DNA of 64,000 bases from Jutongia hominis (GCF_014384965.1 NZ_JACRSW010000014.1:62001-126000), one strand, 5' to 3'. Counted from the first letter of the stretch, positions 26,408-36,140 are shown. The notes: generated by a model from the letters alone, not told the origin. Translations and numbers: made by a program.

Positions 26408-26914
26408 TCACTGAGGGCTATTTTTCATAACAAATTCATAGGCTTCTTTTGAATGTTTAAATATTTTTACCTTCTCACCAAAAATGCTCAATTCCTGCAA
26501 TAATCCTCTTTTCATTTGGTTAAATTCCAAAACCCATTTAATATTACACCATAAAAAATTCCATGTTGGTTTTGAATTATAAGACTCTCTTCCACTTCTT
26601 TGGTTAATCCATCGTTTAAATACTCTTATCATTCTTATAATTGTGTATTCGTCTAATACAATAATATAATCACAGCATCCAAAGCTCTCTTTCAGAATTT
26701 TTCTTGGAGATCCTTCTACAATCCAATTATTTTCATTTATTATATCATAAAAATATTTGTCTCGTTCCTCCGGATTTCTTTTAACATCTCCGTTCAAAGT
26801 TCTTTTCCAGACAATATTGTCTTTTTCATAATACGGAATACCATATTTCCTTGAAATTCTGTTTGCAAGTGTTGTTTTTCCACTTGCAACCGAACCGATA
26901 ATGTCTATTTTCAT
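26408..26914 (-). CDS. P-loop NTPase, topology-modulation (FlaR-like) kinase fold
   Basis: 168 residues. Walker A GSVASGKTTLANRI at residues 7-20, then YEKDNIVWKRT, WIVEGSPRKILKES and DYIIVLDEYTIIRMIRVFKRW, the layout of the small adenylate-kinase-like FlaR/topology-modulation family. Likely a small-molecule kinase; biological role unknown. Start ATG 26914 follows AGGGGG. The half-boundary repeat AAATCGGGATTT sits just upstream (26929-26940), between it and the hipA stop codon. Confidence 0.8.
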   Translation of the reverse strand: MKIDIIGSVASGKTTLANRISRKYGIPYYEKDNIVWKRTLNGDVKRNPEERDKYFYDIINENNWIVEGSPRKILKESFGCCDYIIVLDEYTIIRMIRVFKRWINQRSGRESYNSKPTWNFLWCNIKWVLEFNQMKRGLLQELSIFGEKVKIFKHSKEAYEFVMKNSPQ

Positions 26915-26953
26915 ACTAAATCCCCCTAAATCCCGATTTATACTCTGTTTTCT

Positions 26954-28087
26954 CTACAAAAGATACCTCCCCAGCATCCGGTTCACGCAATCCTTAATCT
27001 GGTTCATAATCCTTTTACATTCCGTTCTCTCCATCCCGGCGGCAACACCAACTGCCAGAATCTCTTTTTCTCCCGGATTCCGCCCATTTCCATCAACAGT
27101 AGTCGTATGTTCTCCGTAATAAGTATTGCTGTAAGTGAGATCGTATGCCGGACTCAACCGCCAACGATTCTCTGCTTCATGGTATAGATATGTGAAATTT
27201 TTAGAATGATCATCACGGTTATGGGCAAAAACATTAAAGCACATCCGTCGAAACATATTGTTCACATCTTCTAAGTAATCCCTGGTTAAAATCTTCGTCA
27301 ACTTCATCAAACTGTGGTAATCAAGACTTGGCTGTTCAAAATCCAATTCCAGAAGGGCGGCAGCAGTCAACATATGAATTCGTTTTTGAGCGCCATTATC
27401 TATTATTCTGTCAAATCGTTTCGTTCCAAAATACCCCTCACATTTGTCTGACGGAAATAATCTGGTTTCACTCATGGTAATACCGCATTGTTTAGCACAA
27501 CAGGAATAATCATATTCCATCTTTCCGGCATTTCTTCCATCTACATGGGCTGGAAATTTAATAATCCACTCTTCCCCATCAATGGTTGTCATAATTTTGG
27601 GTCTGGCTCCACCGCTGGTACCTCCCAAACGGTATAATTCATCCAGCTTATCGGAATATTCTGTATTCAACAATTTCTGGCATTGCTCCGCAAGTTCATC
27701 CAGATTACTGTGTCCTTGTTTCTCCTGAATTTCCTTTTCCGGATAATAGGTAAGTGCCCCCATTCCTGATGTTCCAACGATAGCCAGCCGGTCCAGGACC
27801 GTAAGCTTATCCGGATTTTGTCCATTTGCACGCAACAGCCGGTTCAACAACAAGCTTCCCCAGTTATCCGGTAAACTGTCTGTAAACACACCAAAAAGTC
27901 CATCAAAATAGTCTTTGTTTGGAACAAAAACCTGATTTTTTAGCGGAAGTGAAAATGGACTGATCGAGAATCCATGTTCCAACCACTCTTCGCTATATTG
28001 AAATGCCGCTTTATGATTTGCGGTCATAGCCAGCGTTCCAACGAGCCTCCCATCATAAAGAACCTGCAATGCACTATTTGTTTTCAT
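26954..28087 (-). CDS. hipA: HipA family toxin kinase
   Basis: About 377 residues from ATG 28087 behind AGGAGG. Both HipA parts are present: the N-terminal subdomain (FSISPFSLPLKNQVF, LPDNWGSLLLNRLL), the Gly-rich loop LGGTSGGARPK near residue 155, the catalytic FAHNRDDHSKNFTYL and metal loop SPAYDLTYS. Known members phosphorylate tRNA synthetases and trigger persistence. It overlaps the hipB gene by 14 bases. All key residues look intact, unlike most other toxin genes in the window. Confidence 0.9.
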   Translation of the reverse strand: MKTNSALQVLYDGRLVGTLAMTANHKAAFQYSEEWLEHGFSISPFSLPLKNQVFVPNKDYFDGLFGVFTDSLPDNWGSLLLNRLLRANGQNPDKLTVLDRLAIVGTSGMGALTYYPEKEIQEKQGHSNLDELAEQCQKLLNTEYSDKLDELYRLGGTSGGARPKIMTTIDGEEWIIKFPAHVDGRNAGKMEYDYSCCAKQCGITMSETRLFPSDKCEGYFGTKRFDRIIDNGAQKRIHMLTAAALLELDFEQPSLDYHSLMKLTKILTRDYLEDVNNMFRRMCFNVFAHNRDDHSKNFTYLYHEAENRWRLSPAYDLTYSNTYYGEHTTTVDGNGRNPGEKEILAVGVAAGMERTECKRIMNQIKDCVNRMLGRYLL

Positions 28088-28352
28088 TGATAACCTCCTG
28101 AATATTCTTATATGGCACCTGCGTAAAAATACTCCTAAGTTCATCTGCAATGTCCAAGGCCATCGCAATCTTTGTCAGGGATATCAGTGATATCTGTCCG
28201 GTCGCTTCAAATCTTTTGATAGAACCATAACTTACACCACTCATAGATGATAGCTTCTCTTGGGAAATAGAACGTCGTTTTCGGATATTTCTTATCCTTT
28301 GTGCCAGCTTCCGGTCCAGTTCTTCCGCTGTTTCCCATATCAGTTGTTCCAT
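28074..28352 (-). CDS. hipB: HipB-like antitoxin (XRE helix-turn-helix)
   Basis: 92 residues with a helix-turn-helix at about 20-72 (IRNIRKRRSISQEKLSSMSGVSYGSIKRFE). It would neutralise HipA and repress the operon. The gene overlaps hipA, as is usual for this module. The upstream ATAATATATTATCC / GATAATATT phrases (28378-28430) may be its operator: GATAATAT appears in both orientations. Confidence 0.85.
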   Translation of the reverse strand: MEQLIWETAEELDRKLAQRIRNIRKRRSISQEKLSSMSGVSYGSIKRFEATGQISLISLTKIAMALDIADELRSIFTQVPYKNIQEVINENK

Positions 28353-28774
28353 TCATTTTTCACCACTTTCATTTATAGATAATATATTATCCAAAGCGGC
28401 TTAATTTATACCATTTTAGATAATATTTTAACTATTATTAGTTTACCATTTTTCTTTTTAAATAACAATAAAAATGTTGTATTTATAATGTTAACACGAA
28501 TGGTATATCCATTGATATAATAATTTTTGTAATCGCCACGCCAACAATCATAAGCGCAATCATACAGCTCACTTCTTCCTCTTGTAAGCCAGAAAAAAGG
28601 ATGCCTCTTTCAAAAAGCACCCTCCAATAAACATAAAGATTCTGTTAATTGTCTTTTGAACTTGATTTTTCAATGGTATTCGTTATAGTTCAGCTTTGTA
28701 GTATACTAATCCTCAGCGGAATTTTGAAAATTTTGTTCTCTGAAGATTACTAAGTTTATTTTGCAATAACCTAA
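28353..28774. other. Intergenic region with two dispersed repeats and a terminator
   Basis: 28585-28665 (AAAAAAGGATGCCTCTTTC and on) recurs at 34975-35055 and holds a minus-strand terminator GGGTGC/GCATCC plus T run. 28673-28760 (TATAGTTCAGCTTTGTA) recurs at 33380-33455. No gene seen. Confidence 0.6.
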
Positions 28775-28933
28775 TTATAAATTAAACAAGTCACTATGCG
28801 TACCTGTACGAGCAAGTCCATTTACAAGTTTTGTTACAATACTTTTGAGTAATGAAATATCCAATCCTCGACGCTTAGCAAGTTTATAATCTTTCTTAAA
28901 CTGGGTTGTATTTTTAATCTCATACTTTGTCAT
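28775..28933 (-). pseudogene. YafQ/RelE-type toxin with internal deletion
   Basis: 52 codons starting MTKYEIKNTTQFKKDYKLAKRR, a clear YafQ start, then after LVNG the frame jumps to the YafQ C terminus (RTGTHSDLF). About 35-40 residues, including the catalytic HxxP and the RNA-binding strand, are missing. It overlaps its antitoxin gene by ATGA. The product should be inactive as an mRNA interferase. Confidence 0.82.
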
Positions 28934-29175
28934 TTATCAAGATCTGCAAAGAGTTCATCCACGTCATGATAACCTTTAGCATTAGGATTCTTTGCAATCC
29001 TTTCTGCCTCCAACATAGCAGAGACGGTTTCTTTATTTGGAGTTCCTTCTGTAATTTTGAAAGGAATTCCTCTTTCACGCAAAGATTGTCTGACAAAAAT
29101 ATTAAAAGCAGTACTTAGGTTCATACCAAGTTCTTCATATAATTTCTCAGCAGCAGCCTTTAAATTACTATCCAT
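28930..29175 (-). pseudogene. DinJ/RelB antitoxin lacking its normal start
   Basis: 81 residues of DinJ type (LGMNLSTAFNIFVRQSLRERGIPF). Upstream in frame the codons still read NIRASIR before an in-frame TGA, so the first DNA-binding strand was once longer and is now cut off. No good ribosome site precedes ATG 29175. It is followed by the deleted YafQ toxin. Confidence 0.7.
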
Positions 29176-29286
29176 GCGAATACTAGCACGAATATTTCAA
29201 TATAATAGGTGAGTTGCAAAACGAGATGGTGAGATTAGTAGTATCATTCTTCTTTAATGAGCCACCCCAAGCAAGTATTTATTTTA

Positions 29287-29802
29287 TCAGACAAATTTCT
29301 CCTCTGTAACCAATGTTGTCCACTTGCCGAATGCCTGAGAATCCATGCTTGGGACATAGCCGAGATCCTTATACCCTAATTTCTTAAGCAATTCGATACT
29401 AGCTATATTCTGGCATTCTGTAAAACTAATAAACTCCCACTCCGGAGCCATCTTATGAAGATACTCATGCAAAACGGTCAGAGCCTCAAAAGCATATCCT
29501 TGTCGATGATATTTATAAGAAAAAGTATATCCTAAGGAAATTGTCTTATCCTTTGGTTTAACAATTATTTCACCAATCATTTCGTTTGTTTCTTTTAGGG
29601 CTACTGCAATCATACAAGGCGAATCGATTGATATTTCATCATTTTTTCTACGTTCAATTAGATTTAGAATTTCTTCAAAGTCTTTTGCCTGGCCTCTCTG
29701 ATATTTGGCACATATTTCGTTATTTCTGTAATCAAACATTGCATGTACATCATTTTGCGATACATTGCGCAGATGTAATCTTTTCGTGTCAATGGAAATC
29801 AT
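29287..29802 (-). CDS. GNAT family N-acetyltransferase (intact copy 3)
   Basis: 171 residues with a RimJ/RimL-like start (MISIDTKRLHLRNVSQNDVH), a central substrate strand and the acetyl-CoA loop in SYKYHRQGYAFEALT (the Q/R-x-x-G-x-A/G pattern), ending FGKWTTLVTEEKFV. It acetylates an unknown amine, possibly a protein N terminus or a drug. This is the only complete copy; the relics at 8441 and 25190 keep complementary parts of it. Confidence 0.85.
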   Translation of the reverse strand: MISIDTKRLHLRNVSQNDVHAMFDYRNNEICAKYQRGQAKDFEEILNLIERRKNDEISIDSPCMIAVALKETNEMIGEIIVKPKDKTISLGYTFSYKYHRQGYAFEALTVLHEYLHKMAPEWEFISFTECQNIASIELLKKLGYKDLGYVPSMDSQAFGKWTTLVTEEKFV

Positions 29803-29986
29803 CTATTTACCCTCCATAATTCAAGCTTTCGCTGACTTATAACGCATAACGCTTTGTAATCCCGCATAGAAACATATGAAAGTCTTTCCTTTTTATGTTG
29901 CAAGTTTATAATCGTAAACCTTGTGTTTGATTTACAATAATAGACCTGTATTGTCAAGAAAATCCTGTGTATAAGTTTTCTATATT

Positions 29987-30904
29987 TTATCCGTACAATA
30001 TTTGAAGCTTGCTGATAAAATCCTCAATAATAAAGCGTGAATTGATCGATGTGTATACTCTGATCTGCGGACTGTTCTCCGGATAGCGATAAGAGGTATC
30101 CTCCTGTACCTCCGGTGCTTTGCAGTACATAAAGCTGCCGCAATTTGGTTCCAGGGTCACTCCTACCGCCGGGGAGTCTCCAAGCGACCAGCTCTCTCCC
30201 GCCGACCACGAGGCGTTTTCTGTTTCATAAAATGATATAAGATTTTTGTACAATAATCTGCCGATCTCGCCATAAGGAGCGATCCGTCGTTGTATTTCTC
30301 CAAAACCAATATGCATGGTTCCGTAAACATTGTTGGGAATCAGCCATATATCTCCTCCACAGTGAAGCACTGTATTGGCCGCCTCCACATCATTTCCAAA
30401 ATTAAATTCCCATCCCGGCTTCTCACAACCAATGGGATTGCCTCCAATGCATACTACTGTCATTCTATCCACAATTTCGGACTTTGCCCGGATGGCTTCC
30501 GCCACATTTGTAACTGCCCCAATACATAAAACAAACAACGGCTTGTCGTCCTCCTTCATGGTCTCCTCGATGATAAACTGCGCCGCCTCTGTCATGGGTT
30601 CCCCCTGATGCTCTGACATTTTGCCGGTCTGTCCCCGAAGCACCGGCACATCTGCCCCCATTGCCTCTGTTACACGACAGATCATCTCATAGCTCTGTTC
30701 CATGCTTCCCTCTGCCACAAAATGTTCCGCACATATTCCCTTGACCTCAAGCATTTTACTCATCAATGCCTGTGCGATTGCAAAAGGATCATCCGCCTCA
30801 CAGGCGGCATCCGTATCAATGATCACTCGTCTTTTACGGTATTCCTGCACATGATAATGCAGGGAAGCTTTTCTCTGTTCCAGTGTAATTTTACCTGATG
30901 ACAT
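29987..30904 (-). CDS. Nucleoside hydrolase-like protein
   Basis: 305 residues. The metal-binding start is DTDAACEADDPFAIAQAL near residue 30 (the family has DTDxxxDDxxA). Then VLCIGAVTNVAEAI near 130, GGNPIGCEKPGWEFNFGNDVEAA, where the NxDxEA-type motif reads NFGNDVEAA, and a distal region with GDSPAVGVT replacing the usual HDPLA. The altered last motif suggests a subfamily with a different substrate. Just upstream is the tail of a lost reductase gene. Confidence 0.8.
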   Translation of the reverse strand: MSSGKITLEQRKASLHYHVQEYRKRRVIIDTDAACEADDPFAIAQALMSKMLEVKGICAEHFVAEGSMEQSYEMICRVTEAMGADVPVLRGQTGKMSEHQGEPMTEAAQFIIEETMKEDDKPLFVLCIGAVTNVAEAIRAKSEIVDRMTVVCIGGNPIGCEKPGWEFNFGNDVEAANTVLHCGGDIWLIPNNVYGTMHIGFGEIQRRIAPYGEIGRLLYKNLISFYETENASWSAGESWSLGDSPAVGVTLEPNCGSFMYCKAPEVQEDTSYRYPENSPQIRVYTSINSRFIIEDFISKLQILYG

Positions 30905-30918
30905 TTCCTACTCCTTTA

Positions 30919-31090
30919 TCATTTTGCCCATGTTGTTTTATCCCGTTCTCCCTGATAATCCAAAAGTCCGTCGTTTTTCTCCGCCAACGCTTTGATCATA
31001 TGATAGGTGTATTCATTATAAGGAGTTGGGATTCCAAGCTCTTCTCCCATGCGCATCATTTCTTTCAATAAATTGGAAATGGATTTCCCT
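30919..31090 (-). pseudogene. C-terminal relic of a 2-dehydropantoate reductase-like gene
   Basis: About 55 codons ending at TGA 30921..30919 read NLLKEMMRMGEELGIPTPYN and EYTYHMIKALAEKNDG. This matches the C-terminal helix bundle of ketopantoate reductases (GRELGVPTPxN). The rest of the gene is missing. It lies directly before the nucleoside hydrolase gene. Confidence 0.7.
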
Positions 31091-31182
31091 CTACAAAGGA
31101 ATCAACACAATTATTACATCCAAATCTTTTTTTAATTTTTTCGCTGTTGCATACAATCAAATTTTTATTTTTGCACAACCTT

Positions 31183-31974
31183 TTATATTTTTTCCAAATC
31201 CAAAATAGAAACATAATGCAATATATCAAATTCTTCCGGCAGTGATTGCATATATTTCCAATGTTCCTGCTCCCATTTCTGAATCTCACTTTCCTTCAGC
31301 CCACTCGCTCCAATTCCTCGACAAGCTTTCATCCTTCCATGCCATGCTTCTCTTGTAAAATGTACTGGCAAATCATATGTTAGCATATTTGCAGCCTTAA
31401 ACATACTTTCGCACCAAGGTGGCTCTTGCAATTCATATCTTGTCATTCTTCCACCAGTCCATGCAGGATTATATTTCAAAACAAGATTTTCGCTTGTTTT
31501 GGCAATCTCACTCTCTTCTGGTAGCCATGCCATAAATAAAATTGAAAAATGACCATAATCCTTTAACATATGATGAAGTTTAGGCAAAACAACCGATTTA
31601 TCAAAATACATAAAACATTGACACGCTGTAATCACATCAAATGTTTTATCTAGAAAATCAACATCCTCTGCCGATGCAATAATATAATCAATGTTCATCC
31701 CCGCATTTTTGCTAAGTTTCTCTGCATATAAAATCTGATTCTCCGAAATATCTGCCCCTGTCCATTTTGCTCCGTAGGAATACATATTTCTTGGAAGCAC
31801 ACCCGTCCCTGTTCCCAGATCCAGTGCATTTTGGTCCTTAATTCCTAACGATAATTCCGCTAATTTTGCATAAAATTCTTTTGGATAAATATCACGGTAC
31901 TTTGCATAGTCTTCAGAGGTTTTCCCCCAGTCAAATGCTCTTCCATGATCAATGTTTTTATTGATTATTTCCAT
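31183..31974 (-). CDS. Class I SAM-dependent methyltransferase
   Basis: 263 residues. The SAM-binding motif I is ALDLGTGTGVLPRNM near residue 50, followed by GADISENQILYAEKL (motif II acidic), IIASAEDVDFLDKTFDVITACQCFMYF and LHHMLKDYGHFSILFMAW. The substrate cannot be told. A stand-alone gene; upstream is a half-boundary repeat (AACTTCCAGTTT at about 32070-32081) and gene-poor sequence. Confidence 0.88.
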   Translation of the reverse strand: MEIINKNIDHGRAFDWGKTSEDYAKYRDIYPKEFYAKLAELSLGIKDQNALDLGTGTGVLPRNMYSYGAKWTGADISENQILYAEKLSKNAGMNIDYIIASAEDVDFLDKTFDVITACQCFMYFDKSVVLPKLHHMLKDYGHFSILFMAWLPEESEIAKTSENLVLKYNPAWTGGRMTRYELQEPPWCESMFKAANMLTYDLPVHFTREAWHGRMKACRGIGASGLKESEIQKWEQEHWKYMQSLPEEFDILHYVSILDLEKI

Positions 31975-32139
31975 AACGTTTCGTCTCCCATGTAAAACCT
32001 AACTTTTCTGTAACATTTTGGTTTTATCATACTCAATCACTCGATGGATCAAATAGATGGTTTCCGTAAAACTGGAAGTTGTCAATAGCGTTTAACAGAA
32101 TTAAGATTCTTTTTATTCCTTTATTCTGCCTTATTAAGA

Positions 32140-32174
32140 TGCCACAAATCAAGAATACTTCTCAATTTGTGGCA
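32140..32174 (-). terminator. Hairpin after the P-loop kinase gene
   Basis: Perfect stem TGCCACAAAT / ATTTGTGGCA about 50 bases after the kinase stop. The T-run on the minus strand is weak, so this is a possible terminator. Confidence 0.45.
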
Positions 32175-32220
32175 CTAATTCATTAAACAAAATGTGCTAT
32201 AATCGAATGTCTTTCTTCAA

Positions 32221-32865
32221 CTATATTAAACCTAAATGTTTTTCGACACAAGTTAATGTACTCTCAACTGTACTATCCACAGTTCTCTCTATCCAAAAGA
32301 AAGAACTGCTTTTAATCTCCTCTATGCGATTTACATTGAGTTCATATAAGGTAATATTCACAGTTTGTTTGGCTTTTTCTATATCAGTCGCTGAATTTAA
32401 GTACTGAAAAAATCCCTGATGATCTGGTCGATTACCATATTCATCAACAAGATTAGATGGGTCTTTTATGAGAAAAACAACTCTCGCTGGTTCAGAAAAA
32501 GCGAGTGCCTGAGCAACTGTAAGATGACAATCGCACAAAACTTTCTTATTTTCTGATAAACGAATCAAATCAAGAAGAACAAACTCTAACTGTTCACGAG
32601 TATTATTCAACAGCCAATTCTTATATTCTTCAACCGTTCTTCCAAAAAATTCATCTGCACTGTTAAAATACGTATTCATCGCAGGCTGAAATAATGGGTT
32701 CGACATTTTTTTGTGCTCGTCGAATCTCTCATCAACATCAAATAGTTCAAATCCATACTTTTCCGCCAATGCACGTGAAACGGTTGTCTTTCCTCCACAA
32801 GGTGTTCCCGTTATAAAATAAACATTTTTTAAGTACTCTTTGATTGCATTATCTTGAAATATCAT
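32221..32865 (-). CDS. P-loop kinase-like ATPase, unknown substrate
   Basis: 214 residues. Walker A in FITGTPCGGKTTVSRAL at residues about 16-32, then FELFDVDERFDEH, a Walker B-like VLLDLIRL, and KVLCDCHLTVAQAL. The pattern is that of small-molecule or nucleotide kinases related to AAA_18/zeta families. No antitoxin is next to it. Start ATG 32865 follows AAAGGAG. Function not determinable. Confidence 0.7.
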   Translation of the reverse strand: MIFQDNAIKEYLKNVYFITGTPCGGKTTVSRALAEKYGFELFDVDERFDEHKKMSNPLFQPAMNTYFNSADEFFGRTVEEYKNWLLNNTREQLEFVLLDLIRLSENKKVLCDCHLTVAQALAFSEPARVVFLIKDPSNLVDEYGNRPDHQGFFQYLNSATDIEKAKQTVNITLYELNVNRIEEIKSSSFFWIERTVDSTVESTLTCVEKHLGLI

Positions 32866-33466
32866 TGCACAATCTCCTTTATTAAATAGTTTTTCGGGTT
32901 CTGCCTATACATAAAACTATTTAACATAGTTCTATGAACTCAGATATTTCTTAATTTTAAGAACATCATCATATTCATTTTACCTCCAACTTCCGATTTG
33001 TACATATTCTATCACACATTCATCTTTCCCACAATCACTTGTTTTTCACCTATCCACTGAGGAAACTAATATTCGGATACTATATCTTGTTCTTTCCGCT
33101 CTCTTATTATACATCATCTGGTATAACACAGATTGCTTTCCTCAATGCACCTTCAAAATCCCCCCTATAAATAGATGCAATCCCTCACCAGAAACAACCA
33201 CATCACAAGTAATCACTTACCACTGCTTCTGTTCACCCCGTCAAAAGATATATTCATTCGTACATTTTCCATTGCATCTCTGTTTTCCTACAGCAATGTA
33301 AGCATTGCTGTTTACACCAGAACCACATCTCTGTGCAACCTTGCATCAAAGATGTGAAGTTTGATTCCTCAATGGGATTCATTATAGTTCAGCTTTGTAA
33401 GACAATAATCCTCAATGGGATCAAGAAAATTTTGTCCATTGAGGATTACATGTGTAAGTCAAGCTG
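32866..33466. other. Gene-free stretch with boundary half-repeat and inverted repeat
   Basis: Contains the half-element AAATCGGAAGTTGGAGG on the minus strand (about 32984-33000), followed by an orphan start (ATGAATATGATG...) that stops after 12 codons. A perfect 13-bp inverted repeat, TAATCCTCAATGG / CCATTGAGGATTA, lies at 33406-33448 and may end the hydrolase transcript. Decayed coding scraps lie in between. Confidence 0.6.
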
Positions 33467-34303
33467 TTACTTAGTCTTTTTTATGAAATCTTGAATAATA
33501 GTTAGAACAGTTTCAGAAAAATATATATTTCCTCCATGTTCGTCCCAATCCTTTATCTCATAATACTCCACGCTGTGATTTTTCTCTTCCAATTTTTCAT
33601 ATAAAGTTCTGCTATTTTCAACAGAAACAACGGGATCGTTTATACAATGAAACATCAATACAGGTGGCAATACTATATCCTCACTAATTAAAGATGTACA
33701 TGATGCTTTATATGCAATTTCTTCATTTCCCTCAATACTATCAATTCCCAAAAGAACTGTTGAGGGGCGAACAGACATCCAAGGTGGTAATGGCTCATTG
33801 GAACAAATCAAAATATCAGAGGATGCACTCTCTAAAATAACTCCTTTTACATTCGGCATTTCAATCATTCCACAAGCGTTATGTAACACTGCCATCATAG
33901 CTAAATGCCCCCCTGAAGAATGTCCCATAAGGTAAGCTTCTTTTATATCAAACGGAAGGTTAAATTTTGTTATTTTTTCTACAACGCACTCCATCGCATT
34001 TTTAATATCCTCTATCTGCGCTGGAAAAATTGCAATATCAGACTCACGAACCTCAATTGATACAATTGCAGCCCCCTTTTTCGCTAACTCTACGAGTTTT
34101 GGAATATCATTATACATTTCTTGTTTGTGCCATGCTGCACCAGTAATATAAAAAATAACTGGATATTTCTTTTCAAGTCCTTTTTTACTATATGGCATAA
34201 TAACTTGCAAATGGCGTTTACAATTTCCATAATCAAAATATTCCCAATTTGGGGAATACAGCCATTCCAAATCATCAAATTTAACTGCTATTTCTTTCTT
34301 CAT
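33467..34303 (-). CDS. Alpha/beta hydrolase (acyl esterase-like)
   Basis: 278 residues. The nucleophile elbow GHSSGGHLAM lies near residue 145. The oxyanion strand is VIFYITGAAWHKQEMYNDIP near 48. An acid candidate is Asp in FHCINDPVVSVENS near 228, and the His in DWDEHGGNIYF near 258. Signal peptide absent, so cytosolic. The short form resembles hormone-sensitive-lipase/acetyl-esterase relatives. Single gene; substrate unknown. Confidence 0.85.
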   Translation of the reverse strand: MKKEIAVKFDDLEWLYSPNWEYFDYGNCKRHLQVIMPYSKKGLEKKYPVIFYITGAAWHKQEMYNDIPKLVELAKKGAAIVSIEVRESDIAIFPAQIEDIKNAMECVVEKITKFNLPFDIKEAYLMGHSSGGHLAMMAVLHNACGMIEMPNVKGVILESASSDILICSNEPLPPWMSVRPSTVLLGIDSIEGNEEIAYKASCTSLISEDIVLPPVLMFHCINDPVVSVENSRTLYEKLEEKNHSVEYYEIKDWDEHGGNIYFSETVLTIIQDFIKKTK

Positions 34304-34390
34304 TATGTTCTCCTATATACTTTCACTATACTGCTATTTCAATTTTTAATTCACTGCATACTCTCTTTTACTATTTATTAACCCCAAATA

Positions 34391-34846
34391 TTATAACCAA
34401 GTTTCCATTTCTCCTGAATCACCAAATCCAAATTTTTCATATAAATGTCGTCCTGCTGATGATGGCTTTAGTTTTATATTGTGTACCCCCTTATTTTGCA
34501 ACCATTTAATCAGCTCCTCCATTATCTTTGAAGCATAACCACTTCTCCTCTTTTCCGGTACACAATATACATCAATTATATAGCCATACATTGGAGTTTT
34601 AAAAAAGCAAAATGGAACATCTTCTTTGATCACAGCACCTCCGCACGCAATAACGGTATCATTTTCATATATTAAATAATGACAACCTTTCCCATCCTGA
34701 TATAGTTCTTTATATTTCTCGTATATCTTTTTTTCAGCATTATCCTGTAATAAAGATATTGAACCTACTTCTATAAACATTTCCATTTTCATTTTAATTA
34801 CGACATCTAAATCTTTGATTTTAGCTTTTTTTATTTTCATCCCCAT
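34391..34846 (-). CDS. GNAT family N-acetyltransferase
   Basis: 151 residues. The acetyl-CoA-binding motif is VYCVPEKRRSGYASKIMEEL near residue 95 (R-x-x-G-x-A), after strands VIACGGAVIKED and YGYIIDVYC. The C-terminal PSSAGRHLYEKFGFGDSGEME is typical. Start ATG 34846 behind GGAGGTG. The substrate is unknown and the gene stands alone. Confidence 0.87.
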   Translation of the reverse strand: MGMKIKKAKIKDLDVVIKMKMEMFIEVGSISLLQDNAEKKIYEKYKELYQDGKGCHYLIYENDTVIACGGAVIKEDVPFCFFKTPMYGYIIDVYCVPEKRRSGYASKIMEELIKWLQNKGVHNIKLKPSSAGRHLYEKFGFGDSGEMETWL

Positions 34847-34980
34847 TTACACCTCCTATTTGCATTACTTTTGTCATTCTACCATCAATACCATATTCTA
34901 ACAACTCACCCATTTCTTTCTGATTACATTTTCTTCATCATAGCCGAATCATAAATGCCAATTCTTCCTCTTTTAAGCCA

Positions 34981-35013
34981 AAAAAAGGATGCCTCTTTCA
35001 AAAAGCACCCTCC
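34981..35013 (-). terminator. Terminator (dispersed copy) after the phosphorylase gene
   Basis: Minus strand GGAGGGTGC...GCATCC then TTTTTTT. Shared with 28600-28630. Confidence 0.65.
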
Positions 35014-35122
35014 TGTAAAACATAAATATTCTGTTAGTTGTCTTTTGAACTTGAGACTATAAAAATCAAATTTTATTCTTGTGGTTATATTCTCTATGTT
35101 AATTTAAAAGTTTCCAATATTT

Positions 35123-35884
35123 CTATTCCGCAATATAGTAAGCCAGTTCAAGAGCAATATCAAAGTGTCCTGCGTCATGCTGTGTATGCTTGACTTGATC
35201 TTTCTTCATCCGTTCATCCCATTTAGGTGCATCTAACAAATCACCACAAGTAAAAAAGAAGTAGGCATTAAGTTTTCTATAATCACATACAGCTTGAACA
35301 GCGCTGCATTCCATTTCGACAGAAATGCAGCCATCGGCTTTACGTTTTTCAAAATTCGCTCTCGTTTCTCTATGTACTGCATCTGTTGTCCATGTTTTTC
35401 CTTTCACATAAGGCAAACCAACTGTTTCCATAAACTTCGCTACTACATCTGCATTTTGGATTTTAATATAATCTGAAGCAGGTGCATAATGATATGAAGT
35501 TCCTTCATCACGGTAAGCCTCAGTAGGCACCATAACCTTTCCACGTGCAATCTCTTTATTCAAGCATCCCGAACCGCCAAAAACAACATATTTATCTGTG
35601 TTAATAATCGACATAGTATCTTCTATATCTGCCACACATGCCGGTGCTCCAACATAAGACATATATACAGCAAAATACCTATTCTTATACTCAAATCCAT
35701 AAACAGGATTCACTCCATTAGATGAAAATATATCGCCAATTTTTTTACACTCAAAATTTTCTAAAACATATTTTAAAATCACATGAGAAAATGTAAGAAT
35801 ACAGGCATCTACCTTAACCGCATTATCGTTACGATTAACCTTAATTATTTCTTCCGATAAATTATCAAATGTATCTGTTATCAT
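35123..35884 (-). CDS. Nucleoside phosphorylase (PNP/UDP family)
   Basis: 253 residues. Family signatures: YVVFGGSGCLNKEIARGKVM near residue 98 (phosphate/ribose loop), YAPASDYIKI, and SVEMECSAVQAVCDY near 185, where the Glu-Met-Glu contacts the ribose. Cleaves nucleosides with phosphate. The N terminus is longer than in UdP/DeoD, as seen in a uridine-phosphorylase-like group. Single gene with a terminator. Confidence 0.88.
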   Translation of the reverse strand: MITDTFDNLSEEIIKVNRNDNAVKVDACILTFSHVILKYVLENFECKKIGDIFSSNGVNPVYGFEYKNRYFAVYMSYVGAPACVADIEDTMSIINTDKYVVFGGSGCLNKEIARGKVMVPTEAYRDEGTSYHYAPASDYIKIQNADVVAKFMETVGLPYVKGKTWTTDAVHRETRANFEKRKADGCISVEMECSAVQAVCDYRKLNAYFFFTCGDLLDAPKWDERMKKDQVKHTQHDAGHFDIALELAYYIAE

Positions 35885-35978
35885 TTTTTAACCTCCAAGC
35901 CAGCAAATATTTATATTAATGCTTATTGTATCATATATTTGTCCGTTGAGCATTACATATATATAATAATCTTATACA

Positions 35979-36140
35979 TTATTTTTGTTGACTGATAATC
36001 CATTGCAATATATCCTCTGCTCCTATTTTACCAGAGGCTGAATCAAGCATCCCATCATCACGAATACCATTACTACCGCCAGTAGTCTCAATCAGCCTTT
36101 TATGAAGTAAAATGACCTGCCCTTTGCTTAATCTTATCAT
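35979..36140 (-). pseudogene. Doc/Fic toxin with internal deletion
   Basis: 53 codons starting MIRLSKGQVILLHKRLIETTGG, continuing RDDGMLDSA, the normal Doc start. It then jumps to the Doc C terminus (EDILQWIISQQK). The catalytic HPFxDGNKR helix is absent. The gene overlaps the antitoxin fragment upstream (ATGA). Same style of damage as the YafQ gene at 28775. Confidence 0.82.
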
